In this document: piece after piece, positions 43,624 to 53,373 of the stretch | Position numbering within the stretch: position 1 is the stretch's first letter | How the letters are laid out: every line of letters starts with the position of its first letter | From: an uncultured Eubacterium sp. | Lineage (GTDB): Bacteria; Bacillota; Clostridia; Lachnospirales; Lachnospiraceae | Assembly: GCA_910586445.1 (NCBI GenBank) | Contig: CAJUHV010000007.1 | Coordinates: 6,561 to 70,560, forward strand | Direction: 5' to 3' | DNA: 64,000 nucleotides | Position numbers and translations under genes: made by a program | Notes under the pieces: generated by a model | Told to the model about the DNA's origin: nothing | Database searches by the model: none | What the model saw: the letters and a program-made list of their open reading frames with translations, nothing else

Positions 43624-46050
43624 TCATTCCTGTTCAGGTTCTGTTTGCTCACCCTGTCCGATTACCAGCACGTATGGATCAAATCGTTTTTCTAATAATT
43701 CGTCCATTGCTTTTTCCGGGTCAGTCTCATCGCTCAGCCACAGGCTGTAGCAGTATTCACCAAAGCCGGAAAGATCCATCTTAAAGTTTGTTTCCCAGAC
43801 ATTGTTCATAATCCATGAGTAGACAGGGCGGTGGTTATTTTCTTCCCTGCCGTTGCACAGAAGGATCGGATGGTGGCGCATTTCGCCCATGTAAATAAGC
43901 GGCGTATCCCGCATGGCGATCAGCGCGCTGCCTTTTTTGGATACATATGATAAGCCCTCATCGGACATATAATATTCCATGCATGTTCCAGGCAGCTGGT
44001 CGGTGCCGGGGCGGAATGCTTCGGTGCCTTTACGTATATACAGGCTGTTTCCCGGCAGGTCTAAGCTCAGCGGCAGGTATATGCTCTCAATGTCACAGGA
44101 CAGTGTTTTGCCAAGCTCCAGGCGGAAATCAATCCGAGGCATTTCTTCAAAAAACTTGATGTACATGTCGCAGTGCACAGTGCCCGGCAGGCGGTAGCGC
44201 AGGCGCAGCAGGGTAAAGACTGCACCGCGTTCTATGCAGGTGATTTCTTCGAGATCTCCGGCATGCAGCTTCGCATGCTTGCCGCGGATATTGCGGCCGA
44301 GCAGACGGCGTGCATATTCCTGCGGGCAGGAATGCTGCGGATATTCGCCTGCCAGGGATGTGGCCTCGTACAGCGGCGTAAAAAATGGAGCATCGCCGAT
44401 TCCAAGCAGGTTTTTCCCGGTACGCTTGTCAATAAAGGCGGTTACGCCTTCATGCGGACGCCAGCATAAGTGGAACCAGTGGTTTTCGTAGCCGTATGGC
44501 AGGCGGTAAGTCACCGGATCATAGTCATTGATAATATCCCGTACCTGCTCTGCGCCGACATAGCATTGGCGGGAGTTAAGTACCTGCGCTGCGGCAGGGA
44601 GTGCACGGTATGTGTATACTTTTTCTTCGCTCGGTGCAAAATGATCTATAAAGCTGATCCTGCGTCCTCTTGGATGAGGAGATACCTGACAGGTCAGGAC
44701 TTGTCCGTCTGTATTCCTGACCTCAGCGTTTTCAAGCTGCAGTGTTTCTATATAAAATTCTACAAGCTGCGGGCCGCCTGTCTGGCTTATGCCGCAGGCA
44801 CGGATCGTACCGCTGGTACTGTAATAGCGCAGAATGTCGCCTTTTTGTGCCGCAATGCGGTTTAACATGCGGGAGGCAGCTTCGTGGGCCTTGGAGGCAT
44901 AGCTGTTTTTACGCATGTCCAGATTTAATACCATCGTATCGTATGGATTTGTGATGGTAGAGGAGTGTCCCCAGGTATGTTCTGCATAGAGCAGGAGGCT
45001 GTCCTGAGCCGCAGCATAGAGGTCGGGATAATTATTATGCAGGTCTTGATCCAGTCGCCTGCTCAAGTGATAGCGGTGTCTGGCCTCCAGATAGTGTTTT
45101 ACTGCATATGGCGTGCTTCCGACGCCGTCAGCCCACCAGTCCGTGAGGTCGCCGCGGTATATAGGTGCAAATTCGAGCTTTGTACGCACTGCCTCGTATA
45201 ATTCGGACAATGAAACCATCTGCAGGCGTACTTCGTCTCCGTATTTATCATTATAAGCTTCTATTGTATGCAGGATCTCGATCTCTGGCGGTGCATTGTC
45301 GCTGAAAACGCCTGAGACAGAGGTAATGATAAAGTCGTAAGTATAGCCCTGCTCCTCGCAGGAGGAAAGATACTGTTCCAGGCCCTGATGGAGTGCTTCT
45401 GCTGCATCAGGATTGACTGTTTTTAGCCCGAGCCTGTCATTGATCATAAAGTTGGAAGACTGGTTTGGCTTTATGCCCAGTACATTTCCAAGGTTATAAT
45501 GTTCTCCGTTCCAGACAAGCAGCCGTCTGCCATTCGCATTTTCCCACCAGAAAGCGTTCTGGTTTTGATAGAGCGGGTACATTCCGTGATGACAGTGTAT
45601 GTTCAAAAATAGAAATTCTATGCCGTTTTCTAACATGGCATCCCGGCAGCCCATGGATATGCCGTTGACGTCAGCAGCCATGGCGGTGCGCATAGAGGCT
45701 CCATGCGCGGCAAGGCGTTCCTGCCAGTCGGCAAGGCGTTCACGGTACACACTGTAATCCAATAAATCCGTAAAATTAAGGTAGTTAGCAGAAATACCCA
45801 GTTTTCCTTCAGATACAAGACGGAAAAATGCATCCTGTTCTGATTCCGTGGCAGTTTTAAAAAACTCTTCAACACAAAACAGCGTCTCGCAGTTCCAGCG
45901 GAATGCGGCATTTTCAGGCTGTTCCATAAGTGAGAGGACGGTTTGAATATAGTCGGCCTGCGTGTCAATGATCCGTTCCTGCAGATCAGTATATCCAATG
46001 TCTGTATGAGAGTGATGGATTACGTAGACCGTTTTAATGGTGTGCGCCAT
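43624..46050 (-). CDS. GH38-type alpha-mannosidase family protein
   Basis: 808 aa, no signal peptide, so cytoplasmic. The N-terminal catalytic domain begins with the zinc motif HHSHTDIGYTD and has AADVNGISMG with the candidate nucleophile Asp, then HCHHGMYPL. A helical middle domain and a GH38 C-terminal beta domain follow. Family members cleave alpha-mannosides from imported glycans. It is alone, with a 200-base gap to ptsI and no obvious transporter beside it. The sugar linkage cannot be read from sequence. Confidence 0.82.
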   Translation of the reverse strand: MAHTIKTVYVIHHSHTDIGYTDLQERIIDTQADYIQTVLSLMEQPENAAFRWNCETLFCVEEFFKTATESEQDAFFRLVSEGKLGISANYLNFTDLLDYSVYRERLADWQERLAAHGASMRTAMAADVNGISMGCRDAMLENGIEFLFLNIHCHHGMYPLYQNQNAFWWENANGRRLLVWNGEHYNLGNVLGIKPNQSSNFMINDRLGLKTVNPDAAEALHQGLEQYLSSCEEQGYTYDFIITSVSGVFSDNAPPEIEILHTIEAYNDKYGDEVRLQMVSLSELYEAVRTKLEFAPIYRGDLTDWWADGVGSTPYAVKHYLEARHRYHLSRRLDQDLHNNYPDLYAAAQDSLLLYAEHTWGHSSTITNPYDTMVLNLDMRKNSYASKAHEAASRMLNRIAAQKGDILRYYSTSGTIRACGISQTGGPQLVEFYIETLQLENAEVRNTDGQVLTCQVSPHPRGRRISFIDHFAPSEEKVYTYRALPAAAQVLNSRQCYVGAEQVRDIINDYDPVTYRLPYGYENHWFHLCWRPHEGVTAFIDKRTGKNLLGIGDAPFFTPLYEATSLAGEYPQHSCPQEYARRLLGRNIRGKHAKLHAGDLEEITCIERGAVFTLLRLRYRLPGTVHCDMYIKFFEEMPRIDFRLELGKTLSCDIESIYLPLSLDLPGNSLYIRKGTEAFRPGTDQLPGTCMEYYMSDEGLSYVSKKGSALIAMRDTPLIYMGEMRHHPILLCNGREENNHRPVYSWIMNNVWETNFKMDLSGFGEYCYSLWLSDETDPEKAMDELLEKRFDPYVLVIGQGEQTEPEQE

Positions 46051-46217
46051 AAGTGTTTATTCCTTTCGTATTTGTATGTTTGTCTTAGGAGATACATTAC
46101 ACGATAGGAGATATAATGTCAATATAGTTTTATTTCTTATTCATTAAAATGTCATAATGCACAATATCAGTATAATTTTTCATAGTGCTGACGCTTAAAA
46201 TACCGATATTTAAAAAG

Positions 46218-46238
46218 ATGGGGCTGTCACAGCCCCAT
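46218..46238 (-). terminator. terminator of the ptsI operon
   Basis: ATGGGGCTGT-C-ACAGCCCCAT; on the minus strand it is followed by CTTTTT. It lies 17 bases after the ptsI stop. Confidence 0.8.
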
Positions 46239-46254
46239 TCTTTTATATATCAAA

Positions 46255-47883
46255 TTATTTAGATAGATCCGTCTCCCTGACAGCTTTTCTGACCTTGAGC
46301 ACCATAGACGGGGCGACGGACAATTCATCCAGTCCCATCCGCAGAAATTCTTCTGTCAGATCAGTGTCAGCGCCCAGCTCTCCACAGATGCCGGCCCATT
46401 TGCCGTGCTTATGGGCATTGTCTGTCACCATCTGGATCATGCGGAGGATTGCCTTGTGGTGAGGCTTATAGAAATCGTCCAGCTTTTCGTTCTGTCTGTC
46501 TATGGCGAGTGTATACTGTGTCAGGTCGTTTGTGCCTATGCTGAAGAAATCAACCATTTCAGCTAATTCGTCGCTGATCATGACTGCCGCCGGTGTTTCG
46601 ATCATGACTCCCTGTTCCGGCAGTTTATACGGCGTTTCATTTTCGTCCAGCTCCTTTTGGACTTCTTTTACGATGTCATAAATGGCAGTGACTTCTTCTG
46701 TAGAAGTAATCATCGGATACATGACAGAGATATTTCCAAAAGCGGCGGCACGCAGCAGGGCACGCAGCTGGGTCTTAAAGATTTCCGGCTGTTTTAGGCA
46801 TATGCGGATTGCGCGGTAGCCTAGTGCCGGGTTTTCTTCCCTGCCCAGGTTAAAATAATCAGCCTGTTTATCGGCTCCGATATCCAGCGTGCGGATAATG
46901 ACCTTTTTACCGCCCATCATCTGTGCGACCTGTTTATATGCCTGGAACTGTTCTTCCTCAGAAGGGAAGTCATTTCGTCCCAGATAAAGAAATTCGCTGC
47001 GGAACAGGCCGATGCCTCCGGCATCGTTTTCCAATACATAGCCGACGTCGCCGACGCTTCCGATATTGGCATAGATTTTGATCGACCTGCCGTCAAGCGT
47101 AACATTTTCCTTATCTTTTAGGTTCTGCAGCAGATGCAGCTTTTCCTGCTCCTGCTTCATTTTTTCCTGTGCTGCCTGCCGGAGCTGGTCATCTGGTTCG
47201 AACACGACTTCACCGGAGAATCCGTCTACAACAGCGAGCATTCCATTATGTAATTCATCCAGATTCATAGGTACGCCGATCAATGCCGGAATGTTCATCA
47301 TGCGGGCAAGGATGGCGGTATGGGAGTTGGTAGAGCCGTGTATGGTGACAAATCCCAGTATTTTTTCTTTATCCATCTGGACGGTCTCGCTTGGGCTGAG
47401 GTCATCTGCAACGATAATAGACGGCTCATCAGAGTCTAAGCCGTTATCTGCATTTCCCTGCAGGTTGCGGATCAGACGGTTGGAAATGTCTTTGACGTCC
47501 GCAGCTCTGGCTTTCATATAGTCATCATCCATGTCGGCAAACATCTGCGAAAAATTGTCGCCGGTTACGGCAGCTGCATATTCTGCGTTGACCAGTTCGG
47601 TCTGGATCATATTATGGATCGCATCCAGATAGTCCTCGTCTTCAAGCATCATCTGATGAACTTCGAAGATGGCGGCACTGGCTTCGCCGACTTCTTTGAC
47701 TGCCTTGTCATATAATTTCTTCAGCTGTTCCTGTGCATGCACAACTGCTTCCTGTAATCGAAGAATTTCGCTTTGGGGGTCTTCGATTTTTGTCCGCTTG
47801 ACCAGCTGGTCCTGCGGGCGAAATACGGTGACAGGCCCCAGGACAACACCCTTATACACCGATTTTCCTGATAATTTCAGCAT
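46255..47883 (-). CDS. ptsI: PTS enzyme I (phosphoenolpyruvate-protein phosphotransferase)
   Basis: 542 aa. Takes phosphate from PEP and passes it to HPr. Active-site His188 lies in STNSHTAILARMMNIPALIG. The PEP-binding barrel has FRSEFLYLGR, IIRTLDIGADK, FFSIGTNDLTQYTLAIDR and the catalytic Cys of AGICGELGAD. Last gene of ptsG-antiterminator-ptsH-ptsI, 18 bases after ptsH. Confidence 0.96.
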   Translation of the reverse strand: MLKLSGKSVYKGVVLGPVTVFRPQDQLVKRTKIEDPQSEILRLQEAVVHAQEQLKKLYDKAVKEVGEASAAIFEVHQMMLEDEDYLDAIHNMIQTELVNAEYAAAVTGDNFSQMFADMDDDYMKARAADVKDISNRLIRNLQGNADNGLDSDEPSIIVADDLSPSETVQMDKEKILGFVTIHGSTNSHTAILARMMNIPALIGVPMNLDELHNGMLAVVDGFSGEVVFEPDDQLRQAAQEKMKQEQEKLHLLQNLKDKENVTLDGRSIKIYANIGSVGDVGYVLENDAGGIGLFRSEFLYLGRNDFPSEEEQFQAYKQVAQMMGGKKVIIRTLDIGADKQADYFNLGREENPALGYRAIRICLKQPEIFKTQLRALLRAAAFGNISVMYPMITSTEEVTAIYDIVKEVQKELDENETPYKLPEQGVMIETPAAVMISDELAEMVDFFSIGTNDLTQYTLAIDRQNEKLDDFYKPHHKAILRMIQMVTDNAHKHGKWAGICGELGADTDLTEEFLRMGLDELSVAPSMVLKVRKAVRETDLSK

Positions 47884-47901
47884 ATAAATACACCTCGTAG
47901 T

Positions 47902-48159
47902 TTATAAGTTTTGTTCGAAAAATGCTTTCAGGGCCTCGATCGCAGCCTCTTCATCTTCACCGTCTGCCTGTATTGTTACAACTTCGCCTTTTTTTACGCC
48001 TAAAGACATAACCATCATAAGCTGTGTCAGTTTTTTAGTCTGGCCGTTTTTGGTAATTGTCAGTGTAGAAGTAAATTTCTTTGCCTCCTTTACCAGTAAG
48101 CCTGCCGGCCTTGCATGGATGCCCTGTTCGTCTTTGATTTCGTAGTTGAATTCTTTCAT
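47902..48159 (-). CDS. ptsH: phosphocarrier protein HPr with Gln at the regulatory Ser46 site
   Basis: 85 aa. His15 in GIHARPAG accepts phosphate from enzyme I. Aligned with B. subtilis HPr (NGKTVNLKSIMGVMSLG), this protein has NGQTKKLTQLMMVMSLG, so position 46, the HPr kinase target serine, is glutamine, and the usual G in IMG is M. PTS transfer should work, but Ser46 phosphorylation and the CcpA signal it carries should not. It may be a second, dedicated HPr. Confidence 0.95.
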   Translation of the reverse strand: MKEFNYEIKDEQGIHARPAGLLVKEAKKFTSTLTITKNGQTKKLTQLMMVMSLGVKKGEVVTIQADGEDEEAAIEALKAFFEQNL

Positions 48160-48207
48160 TATGTTTCCCCTTTCACATTATAAATAGTATTCTAAAACTT
48201 TGTTGTT

Positions 48208-49053
48208 TTAAAGCTGCATGGTTTTGTCATCATCACTCATGACACGTTCAATATGCATTGCAAGGTATCCGATTTCTACATCGCTGAGCCTGAGCTTGAA
48301 ATCTTTTTCAAATTGTGAACAGATCTGCTTTGCTGTAGAAAAGGCTTCTGGAAATTTGACAGCCATATAGTCATTAATGCTGACTTTAAGCTGTTCCCCA
48401 TTGATGGAGCGCACTACCATATACCGCACATGGTTCATCAGACGGTTGTAAGACGATGACGTTACGTCAATAGTATGGTGCGTGTGCTCTTCTACAAGAG
48501 ATATGCATTCACGGACAGCCCTTGCGATCTGCATGGACTGGGATATATTTTCGTCTACAATCGCCGAATGGATATGCAGGGCAATATAACCGATTTCATG
48601 CTCGTCAATTTCGATCTGAAGCCTTTCCGATAACAGCTGTTTGATATATTGTGCTGTCTGGTATTCTTTCGAAAACAATATACGTATATCTTCTGTAAGC
48701 GGATTGCTGATCTGTTCTTTATTCTGGATGCGTCTTATAGCAAATTCGATATGATCTGCCATAGGAAAAAGAATGGAACGGTCAAGCTTCCCAAATTCTT
48801 TTTCAGCGTGGTTTAGTACTTCGTTGGCCATCTCCAGGCACACAGGGGAGACCGACTGTATGATATCCTCTGCCTTGCCGCGCTCGGTGAGCTCCTGTAA
48901 GCAATACACGGTATCATTTGATCCTGTATCAATCAGTTCGTTGATTTTTCTGCCAAATGCAATGCCCTTGCCCATAATCAGATATTCTTTTGTATCTTCT
49001 GCGCCGATTCCGATCAGGGAATTGTGGTTCAATACTTTTTTTATCCTATACAT
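48208..49053 (-). CDS. BglG/LicT/GlcT-family transcription antiterminator
   Basis: 281 aa. N-terminal RNA-binding CAT domain (MYRIKKVLNHNSLIGIGAED), then two PTS regulation domains, PRD1 (His motif FPMADHIEFAIRR and YIALHIHSAI) and PRD2 (YLAMHIERV). In such proteins, PTS phosphorylation sets dimerisation on the leader RNA. Lies 68 bases after the IICBA gene and before ptsH; probably acts on the leader terminator at 51465-51516. Confidence 0.92.
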   Translation of the reverse strand: MYRIKKVLNHNSLIGIGAEDTKEYLIMGKGIAFGRKINELIDTGSNDTVYCLQELTERGKAEDIIQSVSPVCLEMANEVLNHAEKEFGKLDRSILFPMADHIEFAIRRIQNKEQISNPLTEDIRILFSKEYQTAQYIKQLLSERLQIEIDEHEIGYIALHIHSAIVDENISQSMQIARAVRECISLVEEHTHHTIDVTSSSYNRLMNHVRYMVVRSINGEQLKVSINDYMAVKFPEAFSTAKQICSQFEKDFKLRLSDVEIGYLAMHIERVMSDDDKTMQL

Positions 49054-49121
49054 ATCACATATCTCTTTCCAGTTTAGATTGTTTTGTCTTAGGCACTTAA
49101 TTTATAACTATATATTGTTTA

Positions 49122-51296
49122 TTATTCATATAAATCTATTGCAAACAATGCTTCGCCTGCTTGGATCGGGCCTTCTTTTAACAGCCTGATCTTCTGGCTG
49201 TCATCCAGTTGTGTGTATAAAATTGGTGAGACAATAGATGGAGCATTTTCTGTCAGATAGTTAAGGTCAAGTTTTAACAACGGATCGCCTTTTTTTACGT
49301 GCTGACCGCCCGTTACAAGAGATTCAAATCCTTCTCCGTTTAGCTTGACAGTGTCGATACCGATATGGAGCAGAAGGCTGACCCCGGAATCCGTTATGAA
49401 TCCGACGGCGTGTTTTGTATCAAAGACAAAGGCGACTTCACCGTCTTCTGGGGCACGTACATAGGCATCCTGTGGAGTCACGACAGCACCATCGCCCATC
49501 ATCCGCTGTGCAAAAGCCTCATCCGGCGCAGTAGACAGATCTGCGGCTGTGCCGTTTACCGGGCTGGATATAATAATGGAAGACGTTACTTTTCGTTCTG
49601 TTTCTTCTTTCTGCGCCGGCTGCGTGGCAGGCGCTGAATCTTTAGAGGCAGATGTCTCAAGGGTATCTGGTGCAGATTCCAGATAATCCTCCAGATTGGA
49701 TTTGATCACCGTTACATGCGGGCCGTAGATGACCTGTACGCCGCTGCCTTTGTGGATAACGCCGGAAGCACCGGTTGCTTTTAAGGCTGTATCATTGATC
49801 AGAGACGGATCTAAGACTGTGCAGCGCAGCCTTGTAGCGCAGCAGTCTACGTCACTGATATTTTCCCTGCCGCCGAGGCCTTTTGTAATAGCGGCGCTGA
49901 CAGCATCTTCTGAAGAAGCACGGCTTAGAGCTGTTTGATTTTTTTCTTTGGGGGTATCGGCATCAGCTCTTCGATATAGTTTTGTTTCGGCATCGTCCTC
50001 TTCACGTCCCGGCGTTTTCAAGTCAAACTTTTTAATCAGTATTTTGAAGATAAAATAATATAAGAAGAAATACACGATTCCGACTGGTACAGTTATAATC
50101 CAGCTGGTCTTTGCATTGCCCTGTAATATGCCGAACAGGAAAAAGTCCAGAAAACCGCCGGAAAAAGTCAGCCCGACTGCAATATTAAGCATATGTGCAA
50201 TCATGTAAGCACTTCCGGCGAGTACTACCTGTACGGCAAACAGTACCGGAGCCGCAAATAGGAACGAGAATTCCAGAGGTTCTGTAATGCCTGCTGCCAT
50301 ACACGCCAGTGCAGCTGATAAAAGCAGTCCGCCGGCAGCTTTTTTCTTCTCGGGCTTTGCACATTGATACATTGCCAGTGCAGCCCCCGGAAGGCCGAAA
50401 ATCATAAAGATAAATTCACCCGAAAAATATCTCGTTGCATCTGCGCTGAAATGGGCAGCATTTGCAGAATCAGCAAGCTGTGCAAAGAAAATATTCTGCC
50501 CGCCCTGTACCATCTGTCCGGCAACTTCCATCGTGCCGCCTGCGGCAGTCTGCCAGAACGGCATATAAAATACATGGTGGAGGCCGAAAGGAATCAATGC
50601 TCTTTTTATCATTCCAAAGATCAATGTTCCGATGTATCCCGATCCAGTTACCAGTCCGCCCAGAGCATAAATGCCATTTTGGACAGCCGGCCATAGGAAA
50701 TACATTAAAATACCTACAAACATATAAACAGCAGTAGAAATAATCGGGACAAATCTGGTTCCGCCAAAAAAGGACAGTGCATTCGGCAGCTGTATCCGGT
50801 AAAATTTGTTGTGGAGCGCAGCAACGCCGAGTCCTACAATGATGCCGCCGAAAATACCCATCTGCAGTGTCTGGATGCCGCAGGCAGCAGTGATCGTGCC
50901 TTCCAGCACATCGTCAGCGGTCTGGCCGTTATCTAAGATTGTTCCGCTGATTGTCAGCATAGCGTTGATTGTGGTATTCATAACAAAATAGGCAATTACT
51001 GCCGATAATGCGGATACTTCTTTTTCTTTCTTTGCCATGCCTATGGCAGTGCCTACAGCGAAAATCAAGGGCAGGTTGTCAAAAATGGCACTTCCTACTT
51101 TATTCATGATCACAAACAGTGAGTGCAGAAGCGTTCCGCTGCCTAATATGGCTGTAAGTCCGTATGTCTTAATGGCTGCAGTATCTGTAAAAGAACTCCC
51201 GATACCAAGCAGCAGTCCTGCGACCGGGAGGATTGCGATGGGGAGCATGAAGCTTCGCCCGACACGCTGTAAAACACCAAAAATTTTGTCTTTCAT
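49122..51296 (-). CDS. PTS glucose/N-acetylglucosamine-type transporter, IICBA
   Basis: 724 aa. EIIC membrane domain (about 1-400; FMLPIAILPVAGLLLGIG, PIALGLHH-like IPFGLHHVFYMPFW). EIIB follows with the phosphorylated Cys in VDCCATRLRCTV, and EIIA at the end with His in SLLLHIGIDTVKL. A frame is open to 51488, but AAGGAG before ATG 51296 sets the start MKDKIFGVLQRVG. First gene of the PTS operon. Glucose or GlcNAc is the likely sugar; sequence reading alone cannot decide. Confidence 0.9.
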   Translation of the reverse strand: MKDKIFGVLQRVGRSFMLPIAILPVAGLLLGIGSSFTDTAAIKTYGLTAILGSGTLLHSLFVIMNKVGSAIFDNLPLIFAVGTAIGMAKKEKEVSALSAVIAYFVMNTTINAMLTISGTILDNGQTADDVLEGTITAACGIQTLQMGIFGGIIVGLGVAALHNKFYRIQLPNALSFFGGTRFVPIISTAVYMFVGILMYFLWPAVQNGIYALGGLVTGSGYIGTLIFGMIKRALIPFGLHHVFYMPFWQTAAGGTMEVAGQMVQGGQNIFFAQLADSANAAHFSADATRYFSGEFIFMIFGLPGAALAMYQCAKPEKKKAAGGLLLSAALACMAAGITEPLEFSFLFAAPVLFAVQVVLAGSAYMIAHMLNIAVGLTFSGGFLDFFLFGILQGNAKTSWIITVPVGIVYFFLYYFIFKILIKKFDLKTPGREEDDAETKLYRRADADTPKEKNQTALSRASSEDAVSAAITKGLGGRENISDVDCCATRLRCTVLDPSLINDTALKATGASGVIHKGSGVQVIYGPHVTVIKSNLEDYLESAPDTLETSASKDSAPATQPAQKEETERKVTSSIIISSPVNGTAADLSTAPDEAFAQRMMGDGAVVTPQDAYVRAPEDGEVAFVFDTKHAVGFITDSGVSLLLHIGIDTVKLNGEGFESLVTGGQHVKKGDPLLKLDLNYLTENAPSIVSPILYTQLDDSQKIRLLKEGPIQAGEALFAIDLYE

Positions 51297-51361
51297 TTTA
51301 CGGTAACTCCTTCTGATCGATAATTTATACTGACGGGCAGTAAAATTTGCTGGTAACACCG

Positions 51362-51414
51362 ACTCACGAGCGTTAATGTTTAAAACGATATGGAAAACTT
51401 CATTGCTCGTGAGT
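51362..51414 (-). promoter_or_regulatory. leader stem-loop near the IICBA gene
   Basis: ACTCACGAGC and GCTCGTGAGT form a 10-bp stem around a 33-base loop in the transcribed leader. It has no T-run, so it could be an antiterminator-binding or stabilising structure. Confidence 0.45.
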
Positions 51415-51464
51415 ATAATAGGCTGAATATGTACCGGTGTATCCTTGCCGGCCATTTTTTGCAC

Positions 51465-51516
51465 AAAAAAAGACATTAACACACACAAACAACAACGTAG
51501 TTATGTATAGTTAATG
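51465..51516 (-). terminator. leader terminator of the PTS operon
   Basis: On the minus strand CATTAAC...GTTAATG continues inward with A-U and G-U pairs to about 15 bp and is followed by TCTTTTTTT. Standing about 170 bases before the start codon and with an antiterminator gene in the operon, it is the natural target for antitermination. A canonical RAT sequence is not obvious. Confidence 0.65.
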
Positions 51517-51562
51517 CCTCGTTTGAGTTACACACTATAAACAATAATACCTTAGCATTTTG

Positions 51563-51576
51563 TGACAAATTTGTCA
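51563..51576. promoter_or_regulatory. 14-bp palindrome overlapping the PTS operon promoter region
   Basis: TGACAAATTTGTCA is a perfect inverted repeat and contains most of a minus-strand TTGACA -35 box. The -10 is weak (TAAGGT at spacing 17). It may be an operator. Confidence 0.4.
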
Positions 51577-51747
51577 AGTATTTTTCTATAGTTTGTGCGG
51601 CATCAGACAATAAATTGTTTAATGTATATAAAAATCCAGGAGATTAAATGTGCGGATTATGCATTTTGGTATATTTAGGTACGTATGTAGTACGAATGTG
51701 CGTCTGCACATAATTATGGCAGCGTAATTTTGGAAGTTAAAGGGATG

Positions 51748-51782
51748 GCACATCTTGTAGAAAGCATTGTTCAAACACGCTC
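51748..51782. mobile_element. MITE end fragment
   Basis: The tail gaaagcattgttcaaacacg then CTC matches the end of the family with one substitution. It is upstream of the membrane protein gene at 51875. The 51577-51747 stretch has nothing else recognised. Confidence 0.6.
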
Positions 51783-51874
51783 CGGTTGTGTTATAATCTG
51801 AATAACTGTCAATAGATGTGAGTACCATTTTTAATCAGAATATACATTATAATAAGGAAAGAAAGGGGTTAAGC

Positions 51875-53227
51875 ATGAAAAAAATAAATATTACGAAAAC
51901 GATGTCTGTGTCCGCAGTCATTGTTCTTGCAGCGTGTATGTTTGTGATCAATTATCTGTCACCGTATATTGCAGATGATTATATAAGCCTTTCCCATAAG
52001 GTCTGGGGCACAGGCCGAAAGATATCTGGTTTTGGAGATTTCTGCCGTTCGATCTATAATTTTTATTTAAACTGGGGCGGGCGCGTTGAGGGAACAGTAT
52101 GCGCTGCAATATTTTCGTATCTGCCGCCGGCGGTGTTTGACCTGTTCAATACACTGTGTTATATGATAGTGACGCTTTTGATTTATCTGATCTGCAGGGG
52201 AGATCAGACAGACAATCTGCCGCTGTATCTGGGCATCCATGTGCTGCTGTGGGTATTTGTGCCTGATTATGGGCAGATTATGTTCTGGATGTGCGGAAGT
52301 GCCAACTATCTGTGGGCTTCTGTCTGGATACTGCTTTTATTGTATTTTTACCGCCGCTATACGATTTCAAATGGGACGCTGTTTGCAGGGAGGGCATACA
52401 GTATTCCGGCATTTCTGCTGGGATTTCTCGCAGGAGCGGCAATGGAAAATATGAGTGCCGGCATGCTTGTTATATTGACGCTTCATATTGCTTTTTACTA
52501 TAAATATAAATACAAAATACATCTGCCGGTTCTGGCCTCTTATCTAGGCAGCCTGCTGGGATTTGCATTTCTGGTGCTTGCTCCCGGCAATTCTGCCCGT
52601 TCCAAAGAGGAAATTGAGTTATCGGTTTTGTTTAAGTTTTTTGTAATCTGTTATTACTGGGCTATGTTTATAGGCGTGATTGGTATTTTGTGGCTTGTGT
52701 TAAATGTAATTATAAAAGCGGTACTGCCGCACGATGACCGGAAGGCTGCGTGTGAGTCGCTGCTTTATATGTGCGGCGCTGCTGCCGCTGCCTACTGCAT
52801 GCTGGCGGCACCGTCTTCACCGGAACGCACATGGTATATTGTATGTGTCTACGCGCTGACTGCGGCGGGGATTTTATATAGTGCGCTGCTGCCGTGCCAG
52901 ACAGCATTGATACGTAAAGCGGCGGGACTTGCCGCTTCCGGTGCAATGGTGCTGCTGCTTGTATCGATGGCAGATACGATGTATGCAAGCTATGAAATAT
53001 CTGTCCAGACAAAAGAGCGTGAGGCATATATTATGGAACAAAAGGCATTGGGAAATATGAATCTGGAAGTTCCTGTGATTACACATAAATATCCGCTGCG
53101 TGCACACCACGATGTCCTGACAGGTCTTTCTGATCTGACGGCTGATGCAGATTTTTGGATTAATGAGGCGGCGGCAGATTATTTTGGGGTGGATTCTATA
53201 GTCGGGACAGCGGGGGAAGTCCGCTGA
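51875..53227 (+). CDS. polytopic membrane protein (DUF6056-like, possible GT-C fold)
   Basis: 450 aa with about ten or eleven helices. After the first helix comes SPYIADDYISLSHKVW, an acidic outer-loop motif like that of GT-C glycosyltransferases. NWGGRVEGT and LAPGNSARSKE are typical of the DUF6056 group. The frame is open from 51818, but AAAGGGG before ATG 51875 sets the start. Possibly an enzyme of surface glycan assembly; unproved. Confidence 0.6.
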   Translation: MKKINITKTMSVSAVIVLAACMFVINYLSPYIADDYISLSHKVWGTGRKISGFGDFCRSIYNFYLNWGGRVEGTVCAAIFSYLPPAVFDLFNTLCYMIVTLLIYLICRGDQTDNLPLYLGIHVLLWVFVPDYGQIMFWMCGSANYLWASVWILLLLYFYRRYTISNGTLFAGRAYSIPAFLLGFLAGAAMENMSAGMLVILTLHIAFYYKYKYKIHLPVLASYLGSLLGFAFLVLAPGNSARSKEEIELSVLFKFFVICYYWAMFIGVIGILWLVLNVIIKAVLPHDDRKAACESLLYMCGAAAAAYCMLAAPSSPERTWYIVCVYALTAAGILYSALLPCQTALIRKAAGLAASGAMVLLLVSMADTMYASYEISVQTKEREAYIMEQKALGNMNLEVPVITHKYPLRAHHDVLTGLSDLTADADFWINEAAADYFGVDSIVGTAGEVR

Positions 53228-53373
53228 AGGCTTTTATAGAATTTGGCGCAGTACTGCTTATGATGAAAAATATTCATTTATAAAATGAAAAATTCTCACA
53301 CTTTCACTTTACAATATGCCCATATGAAATTATAATAAATGACGTTGAGAAAAAGCATTATGATAAAGGAGAT

